Origin: Streptomyces sp. Q6 | GTDB taxonomy: Bacteria; Actinomycetota; Actinomycetes; Streptomycetales; Streptomycetaceae | Length of the DNA stretch: 64,000 nucleotides | Direction of reading: 5' to 3' | Assembly: GCF_036967205.1 (NCBI RefSeq) | Contig: NZ_CP146023.1 | Span: 248,001-312,000, forward strand | Part shown: positions 55,323-63,166 of the stretch, piece after piece | Layout of the letters: each line of letters starts with the position of its first letter | Numbering within the stretch: position 1 is the stretch's first letter | Translations under genes and position numbers: made by a program | The notes under the pieces: model-generated | The model's database searches: none | Told to the model about the DNA's origin: nothing | The model's input: the letters and a program-made list of their open reading frames with translations, nothing else

Positions 55323-55860
55323 TAAGGCCACAATGACGAAGGAAGTCAAGAGAACAAAGCCAAGGAGCATGGCGAATTGGGCGTTCCGGAAGGACCGGGA
55401 AGCTTGCCCCGAGGCAATTTCATGATAGAGATCCAATCGCCTGTGGGTAACGCTCCATAACTCCGGAAGGGCAAGCGGGCGAAGGTGGTCCGCGCCCACA
55501 GCATGCTCGGGTGGAGGGGGAGGGGGAGGACCAGGCGGAGGCAGGGTCCAGTCGTCGCCCCCGTCGCCCCCTCCGGGTTCTCCGTGGCCCTCATCGACTG
55601 ATGCCTCAGACGGGGTGGCGTCGTAGCCACGGGCATCACGAAGCGCACGCTCAAAATCTTGCTCTGCAGCATGCACGCGAGTACGCGCCTCAGCCGCGCG
55701 GATGATCGCGGCACGCCTTTGTAGGGCCGCTACACCAACAAGGGCAATAGTCGCTGTACCTAATCCGAGCAGCCCAGCCCACAATGCATCCATGCAAGTT
55801 GAGCATGACCAATGCTCATGCACCCGTCCAGAAGCTCAATGAGGTCTGGTGCGTGTGCGG

Positions 55861-56229
55861 CTACGGCCGCCACTCCTCGCGGTAACCGGGCCGGTCCGCG
55901 TACGGCATAGCGAGCGCCACTACCACCGGCTTCAGCACGACAAGCGCCATCTTCGCCGGGCCGCTCAGCATGTAGTCGGTCGATGCCGCCGCGTCGATGT
56001 GGACCTGGACGATTGCGAGCACCTGACGCTTGGCGTCGACCTCACGCAGCACCCGCGCCGGACTATGCCGCGCGATGTGCTCAACCACTCCCGGCCCGAT
56101 GACCCCGGCGCCCGACTCACCCGCGAACACTCGGAACGGCTCCCCTCTTCGCCCCTCTTCGCCTGTACCCCGCGCGACCCGCTCGTCCTCGTCGAGTTGC
56201 TTGCCGAGCCACTGCACGAGATCATCCAC
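55861..56229 (-). CDS. DUF6221-family protein
   Basis: 122 residues from GTG 56229, with GAGGTG 5 nt upstream. D-D-L-V-Q-W-L-G-K-Q-L-D-E-D-E at the start, H-I-A-R-H-S-P-A-R-V-L in the middle and P-Y-A-D-R-P-G-Y-R-E-E-W at the end are diagnostic for DUF6221, a streptomycete family common in phage and plasmid-like regions. Function unknown. Nearly touches the GIY-YIG remnant upstream. Confidence 0.85.
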   Translation of the reverse strand: MDDLVQWLGKQLDEDERVARGTGEEGRRGEPFRVFAGESGAGVIGPGVVEHIARHSPARVLREVDAKRQVLAIVQVHIDAAASTDYMLSGPAKMALVVLKPVVVALAMPYADRPGYREEWRP

Positions 56230-56231
56230 CG

Positions 56232-56510
56232 CTACACCTCCGCACCCTTGCCACTGTCGGCACGCCGTCCGGCGATCTCGGCACGAACATGCCCAGACAC
56301 CACGCTCGCCCACCTAGGTGTTCCGTGGATGTTGTGCACCGGATCATCCTCCTTGAGCACTCGCCGCTCCTCCGCCGCGGCCGCCTCGCGCGACGGGAAC
56401 CAAGAGACCTCATACTCCGCAACATCCCTCCACCAGGCGGGAGCCGTCAGGTGGGCCAAAACTCGCGCGAAAGCGGAGCCGGGTCTCGTCTGTGAAGCCA
56501 AGCCGCCGGA
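56232..56510 (-). pseudogene. frameshifted GIY-YIG nuclease-like gene
   Basis: One frame gives R-R-L-G-F-T-D-E-T-R, the second strand and loop of a GIY-YIG fold; a neighbouring frame continues A-P-A-W-W-R-D-V, S-W-F-P-S-R-E-A-A-A-A-E-E and V-H-N-I-H-G. One frameshift near 56450 separates the two, and the N-terminus is missing. It lies 2 bp before the DUF6221 start. Confidence 0.5.
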
Positions 56511-56679
56511 GAATCCTCCGGCGCTGCCCCTCGCGGGCCCTATGACCATGTCGGTGGCCGTCCGGACGGCCGTCAGAAACGAAGCAACCCATGCCCTCTG
56601 CAAGCGGCAGGGCGGTGGTGACCGATCTGAAGCCGATCGTCCACCGTGGCCACAGTCTCGTCATCGCCGAGCGGTGACG

Positions 56680-59441
56680 TCACACGTTCTGGTCCTCCGG
56701 CAGCCTCCCCAGCGCGTCGCGGAGCGCCGCCCGCGAGGTGATGCCGAGCTTGGGGAACACCCGGTACAGATGGGAGCTGACCGTGCGCGGCGACAGATGC
56801 ATCCGTGCACCGATCTCCTTGTTGGTGAGGCCGCCGGCCGCGAGGTCCGCGATGCGCCGCTCCTGCCAGGTGAGGTCGGTCAGACGGGCGGCCCCGGCGG
56901 GTGTGGGGGTGCCGGTTGCGCGCAGCTCCGCGAGGGCCCGCTCGGCCCAGGGACGGGTGCCCAGGCGTTCGAAGGTGTCCGCGGCGAGCGTGAGCGGCAG
57001 CCGGGCCGCCTTGCGGCCGTGAGTGTGCCGCAGGTGAATACCGTGGGCGAGCCGGACCCGGGCGAGCTCGAACGGGAACCCGGCCGCGCTGGGCAGCGCC
57101 TCGGCCCGCCGGAAGTGGTTCTCGGCCTCGCCGGCGTCATTCGAGGTGAGGGCGAGCGCGCCCTCGGTGACGAGCGTGAGGCGCGGCGAGCGAGCGGGCA
57201 GGTCGGCGTCCCGCGCGGCGACGGCGTGCCGGCGGGCCTGCTCGGCGCGGCCGGTGTGCAGGGCTGCCTCCACCAGATCGAGGAGTGTGCGGGGCGCCTG
57301 GTGCGCGTAGGCGGCGAACGTGCCCGGCGGTGTGATGCCGATGGCATGGAGGTAGGCGGCTTCGTAGTCGCCGTCGGCGAGCGCGGCGGCGGTGCCGATC
57401 GCGTCGGTGATCTGCGTGAGGAAGCCGACGCCGCGCGGCCGGGCCCAGGCGTCGACGTCGGCCTGGAGCCCGCGTGCCTCGTCCGTGCGGCCGCGCAGGG
57501 CGGCGAGCAACCCGAGGTAGGCGCGCGTGTGGTGGGCGAACAGCGTGTTGCCGTGGGAGGTGGTGATCTCCAGATTGCGCTGGCCGGTGCGCTCGGCCTC
57601 GTCCCACTCACCCACCGCCATCTGGTCGAGCATGATGTGGTGCAGCAGTGTCATGCCTGTCGACACGGCCCCGGTCTCCACCTCCCGGTCGACGACGCGC
57701 TGGAAGCGTGGCCGGTACTGGCTGAGCGTGTCGACGTGGTAGGCGGCGGTGCCCAGGCGCGTGACGTCCCACGGGTCGAGCGGGCGCGGCTCGGTGAACG
57801 CCCGCTCCACGCGTTCGCGTACTCCGGCGCCCCGCTGGACGATGTCGCCCCACGCGTCCTCGTAGATCCGCGAGAGCGGGGGCACCAAGTCGCCGAGCGA
57901 GGCGAGGAGTCCATGGGTGCGCCGCCAGACTCCGGCGTCGCTCGTGTACTGGCTGATGGCGAGGAGCAGGTTCACCAGCCGGGTCAGCAGTTCGTTCGGT
58001 TCCGTGACGCCGCCGTCCCGGATGCTCTCGATCGCCGCGAGCACCTGCCGGTGCGAGGCCCGTACGTCCCCGTCCTCGTACAGTGCGACATAAGACGACG
58101 CGATCACCGCGGCCGGCGACTCGGCGCCCCCGGACGCCGCGTCGAGCCCCATCAACTGCCGTGCCTTGTCGAGGAGGCCGGCGTGCGAGGCGATGAACGC
58201 GGCGTCGTCGAAGCGCCGCGTCCGCGTCTCCCGGGCCGGGCTGAGCTCCGCGGCCCGGGTCAGCCAGGCCACGGCCGCCCTTGCGCCGCCTCGCCGGGTC
58301 GCCGAGTTCGCCGCCGCATCCAGGGCGGCCGCGACCTTCTCGTCCGGGTCGACGGTCGCCGCCGCCAGATGCATGGCGTGCCGTTCCACGTCGTCACGGT
58401 GGACTTCGGCCAGCGCCGTGTGCGCCGCGCGCCGTTCGTTCGGGGTCGCCAGCTGGACGACCGTCGAGCGCACGAGGGGATGCCGGAAGACGAAGTCGCC
58501 GGAGACCGGGTCCAGGTCCAACAGGCCGTCGCCCGCGGCCTGTTCGGCGCCCGCCATGCGGTAGTGGGTGCGCCCGGACGCCGTTCCCGCGCCGCCGCCG
58601 TCCAGGGCGGCGCGCAGCAACTCGCCGCGGACGTCACTGTCGAGTGCCGCGATCCGGGCGCCGTACACCTGCTGGAGCCGCTGGGGGAGCGGGGTGCCTG
58701 TGAAGGTGTCGGGCAGCGTCTCCCCGTCGTTCGCGTTGCGGACGCTGCGCAGCACGTGGGGCGGAAGTTCCAGCAGAGCCAGGGGGTTTCCGCACGCCTC
58801 TTCAAGCACCCGGGCACGGATCCGCTCGTCAAGACCGGGGTGGCGTAGGTCGAGGAGTCGCTGCGAGGCCTCGTCCGAGAGCGTCGTCACCGGCAGGCCC
58901 GGCAGCGCCGCCGTGTCGAACCCGACGGCACGTCCGAGCGCAGGCCGACGGCGAGCCGTACCGAACTGCCGGTGAGCCTGCGCCCAACGAAACCGCATAC
59001 CTCGGTGCTTGACGTGTCGAGCCACTGGCCATCATCGAGGACGAGCAGGAGCGGCCGCTGTGAGGCGGCCAGCGACAGCAGGTCGAGGACGGCGATCCCC
59101 AGCGTCATGACCGAGGGCGGCGCGCCCTCACTCCGGCCGAAGACCACGTCGAACACCTTGCGTTGGGCCTCGTCGAGCCGGTCGATGCTGGGCAGCAGCG
59201 GAAACAGGAACTGATGCAGTCCAGAGAACGGCAGTTCCACCTCCGCCTCGACACCCGCTGCCCTGATGACCCGGTGGTCCTCGGCCACGGCCAGCGCGGC
59301 GACGTGATCGAGCAGCGCGCTCTTGCCCACCCCCGTATCGCCCCGCAGCACGAGTGCCTGGGCGCCCGCGCCCCGTACGAACACGGCCAGCGCCTGCTGC
59401 TCGTGCTCCCGTCCCACCATCGACCCGTCGAACGACACCAT
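56680..59441 (-). pseudogene. LAL regulator broken by one frameshift
   Basis: Start ATG 59441 after GGAAGGA and GGGGGA. Walker A G-D-T-G-V-G-K-S at residues 34-41, then L-L-L-V-L-D-D-G-Q-W. The first frame stops at 58887, and near 58921-58935 the sequence continues in another frame (V-G-F-D-T-A-A-L-P-G-L-P) through the rest of the LAL body to a C-terminal LuxR helix-turn-helix (I-A-D-L-A-A-G-G-L-T-N-K-E-I). A single missing base would explain it. It may be a real mutation or a sequencing error; if repaired, a protein of about 920 residues results. Divergent from the prephenate-dehydratase-like gene. Confidence 0.85.
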
Positions 59442-59600
59442 CGTCCCCCACGTCCTTCCCCGCTGGAGGCGGCGCAGATACCCGACCGGGACATGTGTTC
59501 GTTCGGCATGTCCCCAGCCCTTTGCAGCAGCTTAAGTGTCTCGGCATGTTTCGTCATTCCATGCGGCTGAGAATGCGCCCCTTTGGGACACATGTCGTTG

Positions 59601-59614
59601 GTTCACATGTGAAC
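59601..59614. promoter_or_regulatory. 14-bp perfect palindrome GTTCACATGTGAAC
   Basis: Lies between the divergent LAL and prephenate-dehydratase-like genes. It resembles the ACACGTGT sites and is long enough for a dimeric regulator. Confidence 0.45.
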
Positions 59615-59833
59615 CCTTGGGCTGTTCGCACACGTTGTCCAGTTGAGTGGGCATGCGCCGGCGAGGGCGGCCCGGTGGTCCATGGACGACCTCAGGAAGA
59701 AGCTGATGCGCGACCACCGAAACGACCTCAGCCGTGTGCCTGTTGGGGGCTTGCGCACCGATACTTCAGCAGGTGCGGTACGCAACTCAGTTGCTGCCCC
59801 CGCCCACAGACTCCTTCGGAAAGGCTCCACACG

Positions 59834-60673
59834 GTGACGACCGTCGCATACCAGGGTGAACCAGGCTCCAACTCGGCCACTGCGGCGCAGGCCCGGTTCC
59901 CCGACAACGCCGAACTGCCCTGCACAGGCTTCGAGCAGGCACTGGACGCCGTGACGCTCGGCGCGGCCGACGTCGCCGTGATCCCGGTGGACAACTCCGC
60001 GGCGGGACGCGTCGCGGACGTCCACCATCTCCTGCCCGAATCAGGTCTGTTCATCGTCGACGAGTACTTTCTCGCGATTCGCTTCGACCTGATGGCCGTG
60101 CCGGGCACGACCCTGGACCGCGTGGAGTGCGTACGCAGTCATGTGCACGCGCTCGGCCAGTGCCGCAAGCTGCTGCGCGAAGGCGGCTGGCGCACGCTGG
60201 TCAGCGACGACACCGCCGGAGCCGCGCGGGAGATCGCCGAGCTCGGCGACCCGCGGCACGCGGCGCTCGCCCCGCCCGCGGCCGCCGCACTTCACGGACT
60301 CGATGTCCTGCGCGCGGGGGTCGAGGACGATCCCGACAACACCACGCGCTTCGTCGTCCTCTCCGCGGAGGCCGCCTTCGCCTCCGGCATCGGTCGGCCG
60401 ACGATGACGAGCCTCTTCTTCAGTGTGCGCAACATCCCCAGCGCCCTCTACAAGGCGCTCGGCGGATTCGCCGCGGGCGGCGTCAACCTCACCAAGATCG
60501 AGAGCTATCAGATCGGCGCGGGCCTCAACGCCAGCCGCTTCTACGTGGAGATCGAGGGTCACCCCGACGACGAACGGGTCGCCCTCGCCCTGGAAGAGCT
60601 GAGGTTCTTCTCGTCCGAGGTGCGTGTCCTCGGCGTGTTCCCCGCGCATCCGCACCGACAGGCAGACACGTGA
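59834..60673 (+). CDS. prephenate-dehydratase-like protein with ACT domain
   Basis: 279 residues from GTG 59834, with GGAAAGG about 9 nt upstream. The catalytic domain opens V-A-Y-Q-G-E-P-G-S-N-S, and the T-R-F motif is present in N-T-T-R-F-V-V-L. The ACT domain has S-A-L-Y-K-A-L-G-G-F-A and I-E-S-Y-Q-I-G, where housekeeping PheA has G-A-L and E-S-R-P, the phenylalanine-binding residues. It likely makes phenylpyruvate from prephenate or a related acid, with altered or lost feedback control. The HAD gene overlaps its end (GTGA). Confidence 0.85.
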   Translation: MTTVAYQGEPGSNSATAAQARFPDNAELPCTGFEQALDAVTLGAADVAVIPVDNSAAGRVADVHHLLPESGLFIVDEYFLAIRFDLMAVPGTTLDRVECVRSHVHALGQCRKLLREGGWRTLVSDDTAGAAREIAELGDPRHAALAPPAAAALHGLDVLRAGVEDDPDNTTRFVVLSAEAAFASGIGRPTMTSLFFSVRNIPSALYKALGGFAAGGVNLTKIESYQIGAGLNASRFYVEIEGHPDDERVALALEELRFFSSEVRVLGVFPAHPHRQADT

Positions 60674-61329
60674 ACCCAAGGGGCCCCCGGCGCAGGGGCC
60701 TCGTCCTCGACTTCGGCGGCGTCCTGACCACATCTCTGCTGCCCGCGGCGCTCGCCTTCGAGCGGCGCGAGGGCCTGGCGGAGGGAACCCTGCTCACCGA
60801 CCTCTGCCTGGCGCCGGAGGGGATCCGGATCACCGAGGACCTGGAACGCGGCGTGATCGGCCAGACCGAGTGGAACACGGTCGCGGGACGGCTCCTGCGC
60901 CTCCGGCCCGACAACCTGCTGGGCCGTATCTTCACCGATCTGCGCCCCGAGCCGGCGGTGATCGTGGCCGTGGCCGTCGCCCGACGAGCCGGCGTCAAGG
61001 TCGGCATCCTTTCGAACTCCGTCGGTCTGACCCCGTGGAACCTCTACCAGGGTTATGCGCTGAACCGGCTCTTCGACGCCGTGGTGCTCTCCCATCGCCA
61101 CGGTGTTCGCAAGCCCGATCCGGACATCTACCGCCTGTTACTCACCCGACTCGGGGTCACGGCCGAGGAGTGCGTGTTCGTCGACGACACCGCCCAGCAT
61201 CTGGCGCCGGCCGCCGCCATGGGTTTCACCACCGTGCACGCGCAGGAGCCCGCGCGGACCGTCGCCGCAATCGAAGCAGCACTCGGCATCCCGCTGGTGG
61301 GCGTCACGCCCGAGCGGACAGGCCGGTGA
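60670..61329 (+). CDS. HAD-superfamily hydrolase
   Basis: 219 residues from GTG 60670, overlapping the previous stop by 4 bp. Motif I L-D-F-G-G-V-L-T, motif II I-L-S-N-S, motif III K-P-D-P-D-I-Y and motif IV F-V-D-D-T complete the HAD phosphatase set. The usual nucleophile Asp is in D-F-G-G. A TTA codon at 61138-61140 suggests bldA dependence. Substrate unknown; coupling implies a shared pathway with the dehydratase-like enzyme. Confidence 0.9.
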   Translation: MNPRGPRRRGLVLDFGGVLTTSLLPAALAFERREGLAEGTLLTDLCLAPEGIRITEDLERGVIGQTEWNTVAGRLLRLRPDNLLGRIFTDLRPEPAVIVAVAVARRAGVKVGILSNSVGLTPWNLYQGYALNRLFDAVVLSHRHGVRKPDPDIYRLLLTRLGVTAEECVFVDDTAQHLAPAAAMGFTTVHAQEPARTVAAIEAALGIPLVGVTPERTGR

Positions 61330-61637
61330 CGAAGCGGCCGTGTGAGCCCCGAGCCCGTGCAGCAGCCTGTCGACGACGGTGTCCGCGGCCTTGTCCGGAG
61401 CCGAGGTTGACACCAGGTGCACGAGCTCGGGGAGCAGTTCGCCGGACCAACGACGGGGACCTCACGCAGTCGGGCGGCCTCGATGGCGATACGCGGGTGG
61501 TGGCGCCCGGGCCCGTCGCGCGCATACGGGCGGCGGACCCAGCGCGCGCGGAGACACTGCGCCCACACATGTGAACTTCCGTGCCGCCGCCAGACGTGTG
61601 AGGGAGGACAGAGTTCGTCGAACGAGGTTGTGATCAG
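61330..61637. other. intergenic region, 308 bp
   Basis: No gene supported. A minus-strand stretch with L-V-S-T-S-A-P-D-K-A-A could be the end of a lost gene. CACATGTG lies at 61566-61573. Confidence 0.45.
61566..61573. promoter_or_regulatory. CACATGTG palindrome
   Basis: Variant of the ACACGTGT palindrome, 65 bp before the FAD oxidase start. Confidence 0.3.
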
Positions 61638-63032
61638 GTGAACACGGACAAGTTCCAGACACGCGACGTGGCGGCGCTGCGGGGCGCGATTCGAGGACCG
61701 GTCCTCGAACCCGGGGAGGAGGGCTACGAGGCGGAGTGCGCCACCTTCAACCTGAACTGCCCGCTTCACCCCGCCGTAGCCGTCGGCGCGACCGGCCCGG
61801 ACGACGTCGCCTTGGCGATCCGTTTCGCTGCCCGGCACGGACTCCCCGTCGCGGTGAAGGGAGCCGCCCACCAAATGGTGGCCGACGCGCGGGGCGCCGT
61901 GCTGATCACGACGCAGCGCATGACGCGTGTGACCGTCGACCCGCGGGAGCGCACGGTATGGGCAGAGGCGGGTGCGCTGTGGCGCGATGTGCTGCCGCTC
62001 ACCGCGGAGTTCGGCCTCGCGCCGGTCGTGGGCTCCGCGCCGAACGTCGGTGTCGTCGGCTACACCCTCGGCGGGGGCCTCAGCCCGCTGCTCGGCCGGT
62101 CCCGCGGATACGCTGCCGACCAGGTGCGCCGCCTGTCCGTGGTCACCGCCGACGGAGAACCGCGTGAGGTGACACCCGACAGCGAACCCGATCTGTTCTG
62201 GGCGCTGTTGGGCGGCAAGGGAAACTTCGCGGTCGTGACCGGGATCGAGTTCGAGGTGTTTCCCGTCGCCCGTTTCTACGGGGGCGGCCTCTACTTCTCC
62301 GGCGCACATCTGGCCGAGGTCCTGGAGGCGTGGCGCGCCTGGCTGCCCGGCACGGGCGAGGACATGACCTCCTCTCTCGCCGTCCAGCGACTGCCCGACG
62401 TCCCGGTTCTCACGGACGCCCTGCGCGGCGCCTTCGTCCTGCACCTGAGGATCGGCTACCTCGGATCGGCCGCCGACGGTGCCGAACTGATCGCCCCGTT
62501 GCGGGACTGCGCGCCCGTTCTGCTCGACCTCGTGGCGGAAAAGCCCTTCACCTCGATCGGGGAGATCCACATGGATCCTGTGTTCCCGATGCCGTACTTC
62601 GATCGCAGCACGTGTCTCACCGAGTTCACCGAGAAGACGGCGCGGACCCTCGTCGACCTTGCGGGCACGGAGTCCGGGTGCACCCTGGCGAGTGTGGAGA
62701 TTCGCGCGCTGGGCGGCGCGCTCGACCGGACGCCCGCAACGCCGAACGCGGTGTCGAGCCGCGGACTCCCGTACCTCGTCTTCGCGCTCGCGCCGGGCGG
62801 CCCGGCTCAGGCCAACGAGATACGGGCGGAGCTCGACCGGGTCGTGGGCGGTCTCGCCCCCTGGGCCGCCGACCGTGGCATGGTCAACTTCCTCTCCCCG
62901 GATGAGGCGACAAGCCCCAACGCGGTGCGCGAGGTATTCGGGGCGGAGCGGTACGACAGGCTCGCAGCGGTGAAGAGGCGCTACGACCCGGACAACGTCT
63001 TCCGGTTCAACCACAACATCACGCCCGCCTGA
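61638..63032 (+). CDS. FAD-linked oxidase, berberine-bridge-enzyme type
   Basis: 464 residues from GTG 61638 (AGG about 10 nt upstream). PCMH FAD domain: P-V-A-V-K-G-A-A-H-Q-M with the His that can link FAD, L-I-T-T-Q-R-M, and G-V-V-G-Y-T-L-G-G-G. The second covalent Cys normal in G-x-C-P is Ala here (G-S-A-P-N-V-G), so FAD is probably held by one covalent bond. The C-terminal BBE signature A-A-V-K-R-R-Y-D-P-D-N-V-F-R-F-N is present. It oxidises an unknown small molecule with O2. Confidence 0.92.
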   Translation: MNTDKFQTRDVAALRGAIRGPVLEPGEEGYEAECATFNLNCPLHPAVAVGATGPDDVALAIRFAARHGLPVAVKGAAHQMVADARGAVLITTQRMTRVTVDPRERTVWAEAGALWRDVLPLTAEFGLAPVVGSAPNVGVVGYTLGGGLSPLLGRSRGYAADQVRRLSVVTADGEPREVTPDSEPDLFWALLGGKGNFAVVTGIEFEVFPVARFYGGGLYFSGAHLAEVLEAWRAWLPGTGEDMTSSLAVQRLPDVPVLTDALRGAFVLHLRIGYLGSAADGAELIAPLRDCAPVLLDLVAEKPFTSIGEIHMDPVFPMPYFDRSTCLTEFTEKTARTLVDLAGTESGCTLASVEIRALGGALDRTPATPNAVSSRGLPYLVFALAPGGPAQANEIRAELDRVVGGLAPWAADRGMVNFLSPDEATSPNAVREVFGAERYDRLAAVKRRYDPDNVFRFNHNITPA

Positions 63033-63166
63033 CAGGAACGGTGACGGCGACCGTCAACTGACTGATGTGCACCATTTGCGCATCGGTCAGGCTGGCCACG
63101 GGGCCCAGGATCCGAGGGTTCCGGGCGGCACGCCCGCCGCGCCCGACACAGAGATGAGGACCTGAC

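Larger units (their letters stand above)
54111..55823 (-). pseudogene. TRADD-N-associated membrane-type gene split by an IS
   Basis: The 5' part (55823-55323, GTG start; an in-frame ATG is at 55793) and the 3' part (54428-54111) are in the same phase. Removing 54429-55322 joins them into one frame of 272 residues. The N-terminal segment has a helix (W-A-G-L-L-G-L-G-T-A-T-I), a Pro-rich linker and Y-H-E-I-A-S. The C-terminal segment has A-A-V-A-G-G-L-G, T-F-I-R-S-Q-E and P-L-E-L-S-R-Y-L-A-A-E, matching the two-helix TRADD-N-associated membrane domain, which is linked to conflict and defence systems. The family call is from memory of the pattern. Confidence 0.75.

Noticed and set aside
55849-58848. 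999-codon plus-strand frame
   Set aside because: Spans several minus-strand genes and has only low-complexity Arg/Gly-rich sequence; a shadow of the frameshifted LAL.
59601-59614. parS partition site
   Set aside because: The 14-bp palindrome has CATG in the centre and not the CACGTG core with GTTTC arms of parS.
61128-63014. 628-codon minus-strand frame opposite the FAD oxidase
   Set aside because: Antisense shadow; no family pattern.
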